The notes under the pieces are model-generated. The model saw nothing but the letters and a program-made list of their open reading frames with translations, was not told the origin of the DNA and searched no databases. Shown piece after piece: positions 28,079 through 38,763 of a stretch of DNA of 64,000 bases; position 1 is the stretch's first letter, and each line of letters starts with the position of its first letter. This DNA comes from Chitinophagaceae bacterium (GTDB lineage Bacteria > Bacteroidota > Bacteroidia > Chitinophagales > Chitinophagaceae). A program made the position numbers and the translations under genes. The stretch covers positions 676,501 to 740,500 of the forward strand of contig JADKIE010000001.1 of NCBI GenBank assembly GCA_016721385.1, read 5' to 3'.

Positions 28079-28201
28079 TGTGCAAAAAGGCTGTAAAGCT
28101 CAATAGTTAATAAAAAGATGAAAGGATTGTGACACAACGATGATGCTATGAAAAGCTACCGCTGGTATCAAAAAAATTTTACACAAATCTACAATCTTAT
28201 C

Positions 28202-28215
28202 CCGATAATTATCGG
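28202..28215. promoter_or_regulatory. Perfect 14-bp palindrome upstream of gltX
   Basis: ccgataattatcgg is a full dyad, 32 bp before the gltX start and just upstream of its -7 box. It could be an operator or one copy of a dispersed palindrome. No second copy was noticed in this window. Confidence 0.35.
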
Positions 28216-28235
28216 AGCAATCGTAAATCAAAACT

Positions 28236-28243
28236 TATCTTTG
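28236..28243 (+). promoter_or_regulatory. Candidate -7 box of the gltX promoter (TATCTTTG)
   Basis: A perfect TAnnTTTG match ending 4 nt before the ATG at 28248, so transcription should start at or next to the start codon. No TTG at the ideal -33 position. Confidence 0.45.
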
Positions 28244-28247
28244 CAGT

Positions 28248-29775
28248 ATGAGTAAAGTTAGAGTACGTTTTGCACCCAGCCCAACAGGCGGCTTACATTT
28301 AGGTGGTGTACGAACTGTTTTATATAATTATTTATTTGCCAAAAAACATGGCGGCGATTTTATTGTTCGTATTGAAGATACTGACCAAACCAGATTTGTA
28401 CCCGGAGCAGAGCAGTATATTTTTGATTGCCTGGATTGGTGTGGCTTAACACCTGATGAAAGCCCTTTGCATGGCGGCGATTATGGACCTTATCGCCAGA
28501 GCGAAAGAAAAGAGCAAGGAATTTACCAACAATATGCCAATCAATTAATAAAGAAGGATATGCATATTACGCTTTTGATACACCCGAAGAATTGGAAAAA
28601 ATGCGTAGCGAATATAAAAGCGATAAAAACCCATCGCCGCAGTACGATCATACTTTGCGGATGAAGATGAAAAACTCTTTATCGTTATTACCCGATGAGG
28701 TACAACAATTATTAGATGCAGGAACAAAATATGTGATACGTATTAAAATGCCTGAAGACGAAATTGTACGTTTTGATGACATGATACGTGGCGAAATTAA
28801 AAATGAAACCGGCTTGGTTGATGATAAAGTTTTGCTAAAGGCTGATGGAATGCCTACTTATCATTTAGCAGTTGTGGTTGATGATTATTTAATGAAGATA
28901 ACACATGCTTTTAGAGGTGAGGAATGGTTGCCAAGTGCTCCTGTGCATGTGTTGCTTTGGAAATATTTATTTGGGTTAGATAAAATGCCTAAGTGGGCTC
29001 ATTTGCCATTAATATTAGGCCCTAGTGGAAAGTTAAGTAAAAGAGATGGGGCAAAATACGGCTTTCCTGTTTTTGCCATGAATTGGCTTGACCCAAAAAA
29101 CAATGAATTGACAGAGGGCTTTAAAGAAAAAGGATTTTTACCAGAAGCCTTTATTAATTTATTAGCTATGCTTGGCTGGAATGCAGGCACAGAGCAAGAA
29201 TTATTTACTAAAGAAGAATTAATTGAAAATTTTAGTTTGGAAAGAGTGCATAGTGCTGGTGCAAAATTTGATTATGAAAAAGCAAAGTGGTTTAATGCGG
29301 AGTGGATTAAAAAGTTAGAAACTAAAAATTACGAATTAGGAATTAAAAATGATTTTGCGGCTAAGGGTATTATAATAGATGATAATGCTAAATTCGAAGT
29401 GATTTTAAATTTGGTAAAGAAAGATGTACATTGTTAACTGATTTTTATTCACAAGCATCGTTTTTTTATATAGCACCAGAAATATTAGATGCGGATGCAG
29501 TAAAACCAAAATGGAATGCAGATAAAAATAGTTTTTTTGTAGATTGGATTTCAATATTAAATAGTTTAGGAAATTGGGATGCTGTTTCTATTGAAAACAG
29601 TTTTAAAGAAATAGCAACTGCAAAAAATATAAAAGCAGGTGAGTTGCAATTACCGTTTAGAATAATGTTGGTTGGCGAAAAATTTGGGCCTCCAGTTTTT
29701 GATATTGCAGCAATTATTGGAAAAGAAGAAACAATAATAAGAATAAACTATGCTTTGGACATTTTTAATTCCTAA
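28248..29775 (+). CDS. gltX: Glutamate--tRNA ligase, two frameshifts
   Basis: Joined length about 509 residues, normal for GluRS. The HIGH-type motif is RFAPSPTGGLHLGG and the KMSKS-type motif is GKLSKRDGA; FIVRIEDTDQTRF is also diagnostic. The frame breaks at 28550-28552, where one A is missing after QLIK and the text should continue EGYAYYAFDTPEELEKM. It breaks again at 29420-29422, where one A is missing after LVKK and the text should continue RCTLLTDFYSQ. The C-terminal anticodon-binding part (LQLPFRIMLVGEKFGPPVFDIAAIIGKE) is complete. As the only GluRS likely in the cell it should be functional, which favours sequence error. Confidence 0.93.
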
Positions 29776-29804
29776 TTGTTAATTATTAATTCTTAATTTG
29801 AAGT

Positions 29805-30212
29805 ATGAACAGACCGATAAGAGTTTTAATTGCTAAAGTTGGTTTAGATGGCCACGACCGGGGAGCAAAGGTAATTGCCACCGCATTAAGAGATGCTGGT
29901 ATGGAAGTGATATACACAGGCTTACGCCAAACGCCTGAAATGGTTGTAAATGCTGCATTGCAAGAAGATGTGGATGCTATTGGCATAAGCATTTTAAGTG
30001 GTGCACACAACACGGTTTTTCCTAAAGTAATTGCATTAATGAAACAAAAAGAAATGAATGATGTATTGCTTACTGGTGGTGGAATAATACCCGATGATGA
30101 TATGAAAGCTTTAAATGAATTGGGGGTGGGCAAACTTTTTGCACCGGGCACACCAACTACCGAAATAGCAGATTATATAAAAAATTGGGTAAAGGAAAAT
30201 AGAGCATTTTAG
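29805..30212 (+). CDS. Cobalamin-binding protein, methylmalonyl-CoA mutase C-terminal domain type
   Basis: The 135-residue protein is a free-standing B12-binding domain. KVGLDGHDRGAKVIATALRDAGMEV contains the DxHxxG base-off/His-on motif, with the SxL (ISILSGAH) and GG (LLTGGGII) motifs following. This is the small-subunit-like domain of methylmalonyl-CoA or related acyl-CoA mutases encoded apart from the catalytic domain. The catalytic subunit is not in the window; methylmalonyl-CoA epimerase is, at 62324. It is 29 bp after gltX. Frame intact. Confidence 0.9.
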   Translation: MNRPIRVLIAKVGLDGHDRGAKVIATALRDAGMEVIYTGLRQTPEMVVNAALQEDVDAIGISILSGAHNTVFPKVIALMKQKEMNDVLLTGGGIIPDDDMKALNELGVGKLFAPGTPTTEIADYIKNWVKENRAF

Positions 30213-30215
30213 TAG

Positions 30216-30971
30216 TTATTTTAAAGCAATATTCTTTAACATCTCCATTAAATTGTCTTTTTTCCGACGGCTTACTTCTACCTCATGGTCATTGGTCATT
30301 ATAAGCTGCCCTCCATCGCCTTTAATATATTTTTTTATATGGTTGATATTTACCAAAAAACTTTGGTGTACTCTTAAAAAATTAAAACTACTCAATAGCT
30401 CATCATATTCTTTTAAAGGTTTAGATATTGTAATTTTATTTTGTTCATTGATATAAAAATTTGTGTACGGCCCCGAAGCTTCTATGTATATAATATTTTG
30501 TATTTCTAAAAAATGAATACCATCGGAATTAGATACTGCCAATTTTTGATTATGGGCTGTATGGTTATTTTTAATTATTGCTTGAGTGGCTTGTAATTGC
30601 TGAGATGTAAATATAGTTTTGTATGTAGTTGCTTTTTTTATGGCAGATTCTAAATCATCGGGATCTATTGGTTTTAGCAAAAAATCGATCGCATTTAATC
30701 TAAACGCTTTTACTGCATACTCATTATAAGCAGTTGTAAAAATAACCTGACAATTTAAAGGGCCATGTGTTTCTAAAAACTCAATACCAGTTTGCCCTGG
30801 CATATTTATATCCAAAAATAAAATATCTGGATTTAATTTTTCTACTAACAATTTGGCTTCTTGTGTATTTACGGCTTCGGCTACTACTTGTATTGTGGGG
30901 GCTATTAAAGCAAGTAAATTTTTTAATGCTTCTCTACTATTTTGTTCATCGTCTGTAATAATGCAATTCAT
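30216..30971 (-). CDS. LytTR family response regulator
   Basis: The 251-residue protein has a receiver domain (acidic pocket ITDDEQN, phosphoacceptor Asp 54 in LFLDINMPG, TTAYNEYAVKAF, and KPIDPDDL with the conserved Lys) and a LytTR DNA-binding domain (IIYIEASGPYTNFYI, LRVHQSFLVNINHIKKYIKGDGGQLIM). LytTR regulators bind pairs of short direct repeats. It starts 2 bp after the histidine kinase gene, so the two form a cognate pair. Frame intact. Confidence 0.93.
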   Translation of the reverse strand: MNCIITDDEQNSREALKNLLALIAPTIQVVAEAVNTQEAKLLVEKLNPDILFLDINMPGQTGIEFLETHGPLNCQVIFTTAYNEYAVKAFRLNAIDFLLKPIDPDDLESAIKKATTYKTIFTSQQLQATQAIIKNNHTAHNQKLAVSNSDGIHFLEIQNIIYIEASGPYTNFYINEQNKITISKPLKEYDELLSSFNFLRVHQSFLVNINHIKKYIKGDGGQLIMTNDHEVEVSRRKKDNLMEMLKNIALK

Positions 30972-30973
30972 AA

Positions 30974-33928
30974 TTAATTGGTTAAGGGTATTATTAAATT
31001 CACAATTGTACCAATTGGTAAATTTTGTTGATTTATTTTATCTGTAATAATTATTTCGGCATTGGTGTGCAATAAATTTTCAATTGTTGCAAGCATATCT
31101 GCTGTAAGCTTTTGCCCCCTACTAATGTGTGTTTTACTTTGCAGTTCATTTTGTCTGCCAATGCCATCATCTTCAATAATACAGTGTAGTGTATTACTTT
31201 TTTTGTATAAATGAATGAGTAAATTTTTATTGCCAATTTTAGGCATAAGTCCATGTATTATTGCATTTTCGACAAATGGCTGCAAAAGCATTGCAGGTAA
31301 TTTTACATTGGCAATATTTTTTTCATTATCTACTTTTACTTGCCAAGTAAATTCATTACTAAATCTAAATGCTTCTAATTCCAAATACATTTTTAGGGTT
31401 TCTACTATTTCGTTAAGGGGGGTAAAATTATCGAAACTTTGATCTAAAATTCTACGCATTAATTTGCTAAACTTACTAAGATACCTAGCTGCTTCAATAG
31501 GCTTTTGTTGTAGTATATAGTTTTGAATACTGTTTAAGGAATTAAAAATAAAATGTGGATTCATTTGGCTTTGCAAGGCTGTAAGTTTTAATTCGCTCAT
31601 TTGCAAAGCAATTTTATTTTCTTTTTCTTTTAGCTTTTCTCTTCTGATTATATAGGTATACAAAAGTAAAACGCTGGTTAATATTAGTAAAATTCTAAAC
31701 CACCATTGTTGCCAAAATGGAGGAATTATGGTAAACGAATATGTTGCCGTTTTGCTATGTATTCCTGCTTCGTTAATTGCTTTAACCATAAAAGTATATT
31801 TACCAGGAGGCAAGTTATAATAACTAATTTGTTCGTTATTTTTGTTATTTATCCAGTCATTATCTTTACCCTTTAGCATATAACTGTATTGTATAAATGC
31901 ACTTTGTATATTAATGCCATTATAGTTAAAGGTAATATCGTTTTGATTGGCCGTAAATACAACATTATTGCTATCGGGGTTTATTAGGAAAGGTTTATTA
32001 CCATTTTCGTTGTTAATAACGGCAATTTTTTGAATACTTATTTGTGGGGTGCTTGTGTTTTCAATTATTTTATTGCTATTTATTTTATACACCCCATTTG
32101 CAGTGCCAAGCCAAATATTGTGGTTTGCATCTTTTTCTAAAAAAGCTAGGTTCCAATTGGTAACATCTAATCCATCTTCTGTTTTAGTAAAATATTTTAC
32201 GCTGTAGGTATTTTTTATTAATTCATTTTCTTTAACCCTATACAATCCATTTAAAGTAGCTACCCAAACATTTTGGTAATCATCTACTTTAATATCATGA
32301 ACAAAATTATTAGTTAACCCGTTATCTGTATTTATAAATTTATCTTTTACAAAACCATTTTTGGTGTATAAAAAATGTAATGCTCCAAAGCCTTGTGTAC
32401 GTATCCAAAAGCCTAGTTGGTTGCTATAACATACTTGTGCCAATGTTTTAGAAGGCAGTTGTAAATTAGGCGTAAAGTCAATTAAGGATTGGTTATTATA
32501 AAGTAATAATCGTTCTTTTTCGGCAATCCAAATATTTCCGTAAAAATCGGAGTAAAAATAAACAACATTGCTTAATGGTTTTCCATTGCTTAAGGTTGAA
32601 ATTGTTTTACTAATAGAACCGTTTTTTACACAGTAAATGATATTTGAATTGGCAAACCAAATGCTGCTATCTTTTTTACATAATATGGCATTGCGACAAC
32701 TATATGGTTTTAATTGGGGTGTTATATTTTTTAGCCGATTGTTGTTGTAAGTGTAAATGGCGTGGTCTGCAAAAATCCACCATTTATTTTTAAAGTCTAA
32801 AAATATTGTGCTTACAAAATCTTTATAAAAATTTGTTGCTAAATGTTGTATTTGTTGTGGCAACTTAGTTAACTCATTATTTTTAAAAAGTGCTGTTTGC
32901 ATAAGTACAGTACTATTTATCAAAACCTGCGACGATCTAATATCTTCATTTACCAAACCGCTTTGCTTATTAAAGTGCTGAATACATTTTGGTGTTAGTT
33001 TTACCAACCCTCTAAAGGTGCAAATCCAAATTGTTCCAAATTTATCTTGATAAAAGCTTGGAACCAAAAGCCCAGGCAGTTCATTTTTTATTAACGTAGA
33101 TGTATTTTTTTGTAACAGCCATACGCCTTCGTCTTCGCAGCCAACCCAAATTTTTTTTTCATCATCTACAAACAAACTTGCACAAAGCGATTTGCTAAAA
33201 TTGTGTGTACTTAATTTATTTATTTGATTATTTTGCCAATGAAAAACACCATGTTGATTAACAAAATAAAATGCATTTATTTCGGAAGGATGTACAAAAA
33301 CAACATTTATATTATTGGTGCAATTTAAAATTTTTACAGGTTGCTTATTTGGTAATAGTGTAAATAAGCCCAAGTTGGTGTTTATTATTTTTAAATTATT
33401 TTGTAAAGTTGCTACCGTAAATTTAGTTGTAGGCAAATTTTTAAAGCTATCTAACTCATTGTTAAATTGAATTTTATTTTTTTGTATGAACGCATTTTTT
33501 CCATTTAAAACAAATGAAAATTGATTATTTTGATTTATGCTAGGATGAGCTGTATAGGTAGATGCTAAGGTATCTGGGTTTAAATAATTTGTAAACGTTT
33601 TGCCATTAAAACAACTTATGCCCTTTCGTGTACAAATCCAAAGGTTTCCAATTTTGTCTTCAAAAATTTCGTCGCAAAAATTGCCGGGCAGCCCATCTTT
33701 AATGTCATAATTTTTAAAATTTCTACCATCAAACCTACTTAATCCGCCATACGTGCAAATCCAAAGATAACCTTTGGAATCTTCAAATACCCGTTCTATG
33801 TATCCGCTTGGCAATCCATTCGCTTCTGTGTAAGTTGTAAAATTGTAGGGTTGGGCAAAAAGGCAAATTGGCTGCAATATAATGCAACCAATAATTACCC
33901 ATTTAATTATTATTTTTTTTATACTCAT
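30974..33928 (-). CDS. Sensor histidine kinase with two-component-regulator propeller (LytS/His_kinase type)
   Basis: The 984-residue protein has a signal peptide (ends CLFAQ). About 600 residues of propeller repeats follow (DSKGYLWICTYGGLSRFDG, GNLWICTRKGISCF, NHNIWLGTANGVYKI), then a Y_Y_Y domain (PPGKYTFMVKAINEAG) and one membrane helix near residues 745-763. The kinase core has its His in LQSQMNPHFIFNSLNSIQNYIL, followed by a HATPase with AMLLQPFVENAIIHGL. It should sense a periplasmic or extracellular signal and phosphorylate the LytTR partner. No receiver domain is fused. Frame intact over nearly 3 kb. Confidence 0.92.
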   Translation of the reverse strand: MSIKKIIIKWVIIGCIILQPICLFAQPYNFTTYTEANGLPSGYIERVFEDSKGYLWICTYGGLSRFDGRNFKNYDIKDGLPGNFCDEIFEDKIGNLWICTRKGISCFNGKTFTNYLNPDTLASTYTAHPSINQNNQFSFVLNGKNAFIQKNKIQFNNELDSFKNLPTTKFTVATLQNNLKIINTNLGLFTLLPNKQPVKILNCTNNINVVFVHPSEINAFYFVNQHGVFHWQNNQINKLSTHNFSKSLCASLFVDDEKKIWVGCEDEGVWLLQKNTSTLIKNELPGLLVPSFYQDKFGTIWICTFRGLVKLTPKCIQHFNKQSGLVNEDIRSSQVLINSTVLMQTALFKNNELTKLPQQIQHLATNFYKDFVSTIFLDFKNKWWIFADHAIYTYNNNRLKNITPQLKPYSCRNAILCKKDSSIWFANSNIIYCVKNGSISKTISTLSNGKPLSNVVYFYSDFYGNIWIAEKERLLLYNNQSLIDFTPNLQLPSKTLAQVCYSNQLGFWIRTQGFGALHFLYTKNGFVKDKFINTDNGLTNNFVHDIKVDDYQNVWVATLNGLYRVKENELIKNTYSVKYFTKTEDGLDVTNWNLAFLEKDANHNIWLGTANGVYKINSNKIIENTSTPQISIQKIAVINNENGNKPFLINPDSNNVVFTANQNDITFNYNGINIQSAFIQYSYMLKGKDNDWINNKNNEQISYYNLPPGKYTFMVKAINEAGIHSKTATYSFTIIPPFWQQWWFRILLILTSVLLLYTYIIRREKLKEKENKIALQMSELKLTALQSQMNPHFIFNSLNSIQNYILQQKPIEAARYLSKFSKLMRRILDQSFDNFTPLNEIVETLKMYLELEAFRFSNEFTWQVKVDNEKNIANVKLPAMLLQPFVENAIIHGLMPKIGNKNLLIHLYKKSNTLHCIIEDDGIGRQNELQSKTHISRGQKLTADMLATIENLLHTNAEIIITDKINQQNLPIGTIVNLIIPLTN

Positions 33929-34072
33929 TTAATATTTACTAAAAATACAAGTAAAATAATAACAATTGCTAAAAAACAGAATAGCCACTAGTCGAAATAT
34001 TTTAACTGTTTTTTTTTATCTTTATCATTTCCTATTTTTTTCATTATGCAAAACTTGTAAAATTAAGAAGCG

Positions 34073-35566
34073 TTATTGGCTGCTAATAAAAATATCTACT
34101 CGTCTGTTTTTATTTTTATCCTCTTCGTCAATTTGCTGGGTAGTTATAGGGCTATTTTCGCCGTAGCTTAATAATAAAATTGGTAGTTTTATACCTTTTT
34201 CTTCTACATACTTTTTTACTGCATTTGCTCTTTTGGTACTTAAAATTAAATTTGCTACATCGTTTCCTTCTTGGCTTGCATTACCTGCCAAATATACAAA
34301 GGCATTACTTTTTAAATTAATTAAAGCGTTTGTTATTGTATTTAAATTAGCTTTTGTTTCTTCTGTTAAATCGGCACTATTTAAATTAAAATATATGCTG
34401 CCTAATTTTTTATAAATAACATTTGCTTTAGCAATAGCCCCATTTTTTCCATCTTCTACATTTTGTACAATTCCGTTATTAATTTTTTCATTTAATGCTT
34501 TTAACTCTTCTTGAGTTTTACTTATTGCTTGTTGCTGATTGTTAATATAATTGTTGTAATCTGTACTAGTTGTAGTTGTTGGCAATTCTGTTGTAGTAGT
34601 GGTTATTGCAGTAGTATTTTTTTTATTTATTTTAAACCCAACAACTATTTCATGAGCATTGCCAAATGCAGTTTTTGCACCGCTATTACTCAATTGCTCG
34701 TAATAGTATGTTACATTTAATTTATTGTTTACAGCTAATCCAGCACTAGCATGATAAGATGCTGCTTCGGTTAATTTTATACCCGATCTGTAACCTCCTC
34801 CTATCCAAAATTTGTTAAAATAATTATAGTTTAAACTACCGTCGTATTGTGTTGGCATTCCATCAACTTTTCTCATTATTATTGATGGAGTAATGGTATT
34901 AAATTCGTTTTTATTAATTTTTATAGTATATCCTAAAGATGCCATATAGTGACGAGCCAATTTATAATTAGATGCAGTTTCATTTAATTTATTATTTTTA
35001 TACCTCACTGTATTGTTTAAAATTTGTGGAACCGAAAAACCCATTTTTAATCCCTCGTATCTATATAAAATACCAACATTCATATCAAACACTGTTGCAG
35101 ATGAGTTGTCGTTTAAAAGTATGGGATCGCTAGCATCGGCAACTACAGCCTTACTAAAATCAAATCGTTGGTTAACAATTCCCAAACCAAAGCCGCCCGA
35201 AAAATAATGTATTTTATTATTACTTAATTGGGCATGATAGGCTAAGGTTGCCATTGCTGTATTGTTTGTAGTAAATTGTGTTCTATCACTCATGGCTACA
35301 AAACCTAAGCCTAATTTATTTTGGGTTAATGAATGATCGAATGTAACAAAACTTGTAACTGGTGCAAAGGGGGCATTACTATATTGCTTTTTTACACCAA
35401 CAAAAATACTTGTTTCGGTATTACTACCAGTACTTGCTGGGTTGTACAGCAAATTGGTTTGATGATAGGCGTTTAATATGGGCATTTGTTGTGCTTTGCT
35501 TAAAAAGCAACTTAAAATTGCCACCATTAAAAAGCCTAGTTTTTGATTATTAATTTTGTGTATCAT
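34073..35566 (-). CDS. PorP/SprF family barrel fused to an OmpA peptidoglycan-binding domain
   Basis: The 497-residue protein has a signal peptide (ending SKAQ), then a PorP/SprF domain starting MPILNAYHQTNLLYNPASTGS and ending near residue 315 (HEIVVGFKINKK). After a Thr-rich linker and a short coiled coil comes an OmpA domain (about residues 385-497) with IYFNLNSADLTEE, LILSTKRANAVKKYVEEKGI and NKNRRVDIFI. In gliding and adhesion systems PorP/SprF proteins and OmpA-like anchors are usually separate; here one chain could tie the barrel to the cell wall. It follows the type B adhesin gene by 52 bp. Frame intact. Confidence 0.88.
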   Translation of the reverse strand: MIHKINNQKLGFLMVAILSCFLSKAQQMPILNAYHQTNLLYNPASTGSNTETSIFVGVKKQYSNAPFAPVTSFVTFDHSLTQNKLGLGFVAMSDRTQFTTNNTAMATLAYHAQLSNNKIHYFSGGFGLGIVNQRFDFSKAVVADASDPILLNDNSSATVFDMNVGILYRYEGLKMGFSVPQILNNTVRYKNNKLNETASNYKLARHYMASLGYTIKINKNEFNTITPSIIMRKVDGMPTQYDGSLNYNYFNKFWIGGGYRSGIKLTEAASYHASAGLAVNNKLNVTYYYEQLSNSGAKTAFGNAHEIVVGFKINKKNTTAITTTTTELPTTTTSTDYNNYINNQQQAISKTQEELKALNEKINNGIVQNVEDGKNGAIAKANVIYKKLGSIYFNLNSADLTEETKANLNTITNALINLKSNAFVYLAGNASQEGNDVANLILSTKRANAVKKYVEEKGIKLPILLLSYGENSPITTQQIDEEDKNKNRRVDIFISSQ

Positions 35567-35618
35567 GTTAAAAAAATTTGTTTTTTAATGCAGCCTAATT
35601 ACTTAGGTTGCTCATATT

Positions 35619-38600
35619 TTATCGTTTAATCGTAATAGCTCCTGTATATAATTTTGGAGGGGTTATTATCTTGTACCAGTAGGCACCATCTGGTAGTTTT
35701 GCTCCTTTATATGTTCCATCCCAATATTGTAAAGCCGATTTTGTTTCAAACACTTTTGCCCCTCCTCTTGAATAAATTTCTAGTGTAAAATTGTTTATGT
35801 TTTCTAAATATTTAATCTTCCAACTATCATTATACCCATCTCCGTTAGGAGTAATTAAATTTGGTATTTCCAAACTAAAATTTGGCAAAACGGTTATCTG
35901 TACAGTATCTGCACTTGTGCATCCTTTATCGCTCCAAACATTTAATATAAATTTGTGTATGCCTATGGGCAAATTATTTACTGTTGGGTTAGGTATATTT
36001 AATGTATTTAAGTAAGGTGTATTGTTCCACCCAAAAGTAATGCCGCCACTACCATGCAATTGAAAAGATGAACCTTGTATTATTGTAGTATCGTTACCTG
36101 CATTACTTATGGGTAAAGGCCAAATTACTACTGTGGTTTTTGCAGTATCGCTAATACATCCATCTTGCTGTAACACTACTTTGTATATTCCTGCATTTAC
36201 AATTTTTACATTGTTTAATACTGGTGTTTTAAAGAAGATGTAAATGCATTTGGCCCTATCCAGCTGTACGAAGCTCCAAATAAAGATGATGCATCTAAAT
36301 TTATGTTACTGCCTTCGCATTTAGGCGAATTATTAACTGCAATAATATTATCAGGAAAATGATGAATATCTACCAAAACACTAACAGGTACACTTTTGCA
36401 ATTTGTAGCAGTACTAGTTAATTGCAGTGTATAAAACCCTTGATGATTAGCCTCTATTACATCTACAATAGTTGGATTTTGCATTGTAGATGTAAAACCG
36501 TTTGGCCCAGTCCACAAATAATTTACATTTGGTGTAGTTGCCGTATTTAATTGCAGGGTTTGATGCTCACATAATGGGCTATTAGATGTAACTGCAGTTG
36601 CAATTGGCAATGTATTTACAGTTACAGTTACGGCTGTTCTACCGCTTTCGCAATTGCCATTTTTATAACTCACATAATAAACAGTTGTTGTGTTTAAAAT
36701 TGGTGTTGTATATGATATGCCTGTATGTATTAAACTACCGCCTGTATTTGCGTTGTACCACAAATATTGTGTGGCATTATTTATAGGACTAATTGATGGT
36801 TGTGCTACATTATTGGCACAAATAGTTACATTGTTTGCCGTTAATAAAGGTAAAGGCGTTATTGTTACAGTTAATGGAATTCTTGCACTTTCGCAACCAC
36901 GTTTTAAGTAGCTTACATAATATGTAGTTGTATTAAATAAAGGTGCAGTAATAAATGTAACTCCTTGGTGTATAAGTGTACCGCCGGTTGCAGCATTATA
37001 CCAATAGTATTGTGTAGCACCAAACACCGGGTTTATTTGCAAGGTTCCATTATCGCCTGGGCAGGTGCTATAACCTGTGCCTGTTAATGGTTGTAGTGGT
37101 TGTACAATAGCTATCACTTTTTTTCGAGGGCCTTCACAAACACCATTACTTACAGCTACAAAAAAACTATCGGTTGCCATTAGTGGGGGTGTAGTAAATG
37201 CAATGCCAGAACCCAACACGGCACCTCCAGTGGCATTTTATACCATAAATACGTACCCGAATTTCCGGTGGCTTGTAAAAATGCCGTGCCACCTGGGCAA
37301 GTAGTATCGCCAATGGTTGTAGAAACCAATGTAGGAGGTGCAATTACTGTAATTGTAAAATATTTATAATCGCTGTAGCAAGATATAGGAAACCCATTAC
37401 GTGTTGTAAAGCCAGTACCATTACCAACCCTGTAAAGATAATTTTCTGGAGTAGTGATGCCTGGTATAATTAAAGTATCGTAATAAGTAGTAGCTACATG
37501 TGTAGCTAAAATACTATTGTTTGGTGCAACCCAACTAAAATAACTAGTAGGTAAAGTAGATGTTGCTATTAATCTAATAGATTGATTAGCACAAACCGTT
37601 ATGTTTGAAATTGTTGGTGGCGGTGGTGGTGTTACTAAATAAACATCCACGAATGTAGAAGGGCCAGTACACCCAAAAGCAGTTGTAGCCCTTATATATA
37701 TTCGTCTAATATTGGGATTAGGGCTATTGTTATCTGGTAATATTGGATAAGTTTGAATATTACTATTACCTAAATGTGCATTTACAACATCGCTGGCAGG
37801 AATGGTGCAGTTAGCATCAAAATAGGCACGTAAGGTTTCGGAATTATTTGCACCACTTACAGTTAAATAAGTTAATGAGCCAACACAAGCACTATCTGTT
37901 GTGTAAATTGGTGTAAGTGTACTTCCTTCATTTCTTACATAAATTGTTTTTTTTTGTGGCACCGCTTTCGCAGGAACCTCCTCCATTAATATCTAAACTA
38001 CCCGTTACATAAAAATTATTGATGCCAACATTTAATGCCCCTGAAGGTAAACTTAATGAATTGCCATTATGAAAAAAAGTAGCAACATCTGGCAATCCAT
38101 TTGGCAGTAAGCTGTAATACCAATTATAATCTAAAAATACTGGCGGCGATGTTGGTGCTACAGAAATAGTAATGGCATCTTCCTTACAAACAGAGTCGGC
38201 TGTGGAAATAAGTTGTATGCTTTGGTCATAAAGCGGTGTCCATTCAATTTTTAAATCAACGTCGTAATTACCTACATGCAACATTTGTATAGTTTTGCTA
38301 CGAGGCTCACTAAATAATGTGTAGGTAATGTTGCTAGACCCAAAATTGTCATCACCCAAACCGTAGTCATCATCCGATCCGTTATCCTCCTCCCAACTTG
38401 TATAAAAAATTCTTATCCTACTATCGTTGCTACATACATTTTTGTTATACATTAATGTGCCTGGCAAAACATAGCCGCCACACGGCTGGTCATTTTGTTT
38501 AAAAATATATCCACCATCTTGCGTAGCATCTGCTAGGCATTGAAAACTAAATTTGTATCTTGGATCGGGGTTTCCAGTGCCATTGTCTGTACCACAATCG

Positions 38601-38731
38601 TAAAAATGTTTGTATGCTGTTAAATAAATTTTTACGTTGTATTTTGTACTATGTACTTGTGCTTTACTTTGGCAAATGAATACCAAAGTAAAAACAAACG
38701 TACAAATGTGTTTTAATAATTGTTGCTTCAT
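35619..38731 (-). CDS. Large secreted Ig-like repeat protein with T9SS type B sorting domain, three frameshifts
   Basis: Joined length about 1037 residues. It has a signal peptide (ending SKAQ), an N-terminal unique region (residues about 25-260), several Ig-like/PKD-like repeats, and a C-terminal CHU_C domain (LEIPNLITPNGDGYNDSW to YTGAITIKR). The repeats include pairs such as QYYWYNAATGGTLIHQG and QYLWYNANTGGSLIHTG. Breaks: one extra A in the nine-base run at 37947-37955, one missing at 37236-37239 and one missing at 36227-36230. Each fix restores a smooth repeat. Probably a surface adhesin exported by the T9SS and held by the PorP-OmpA product downstream. Confidence 0.86.
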
Positions 38732-38763
38732 GTTATATTTATTACAGTTTTTTAATTTAAAAT

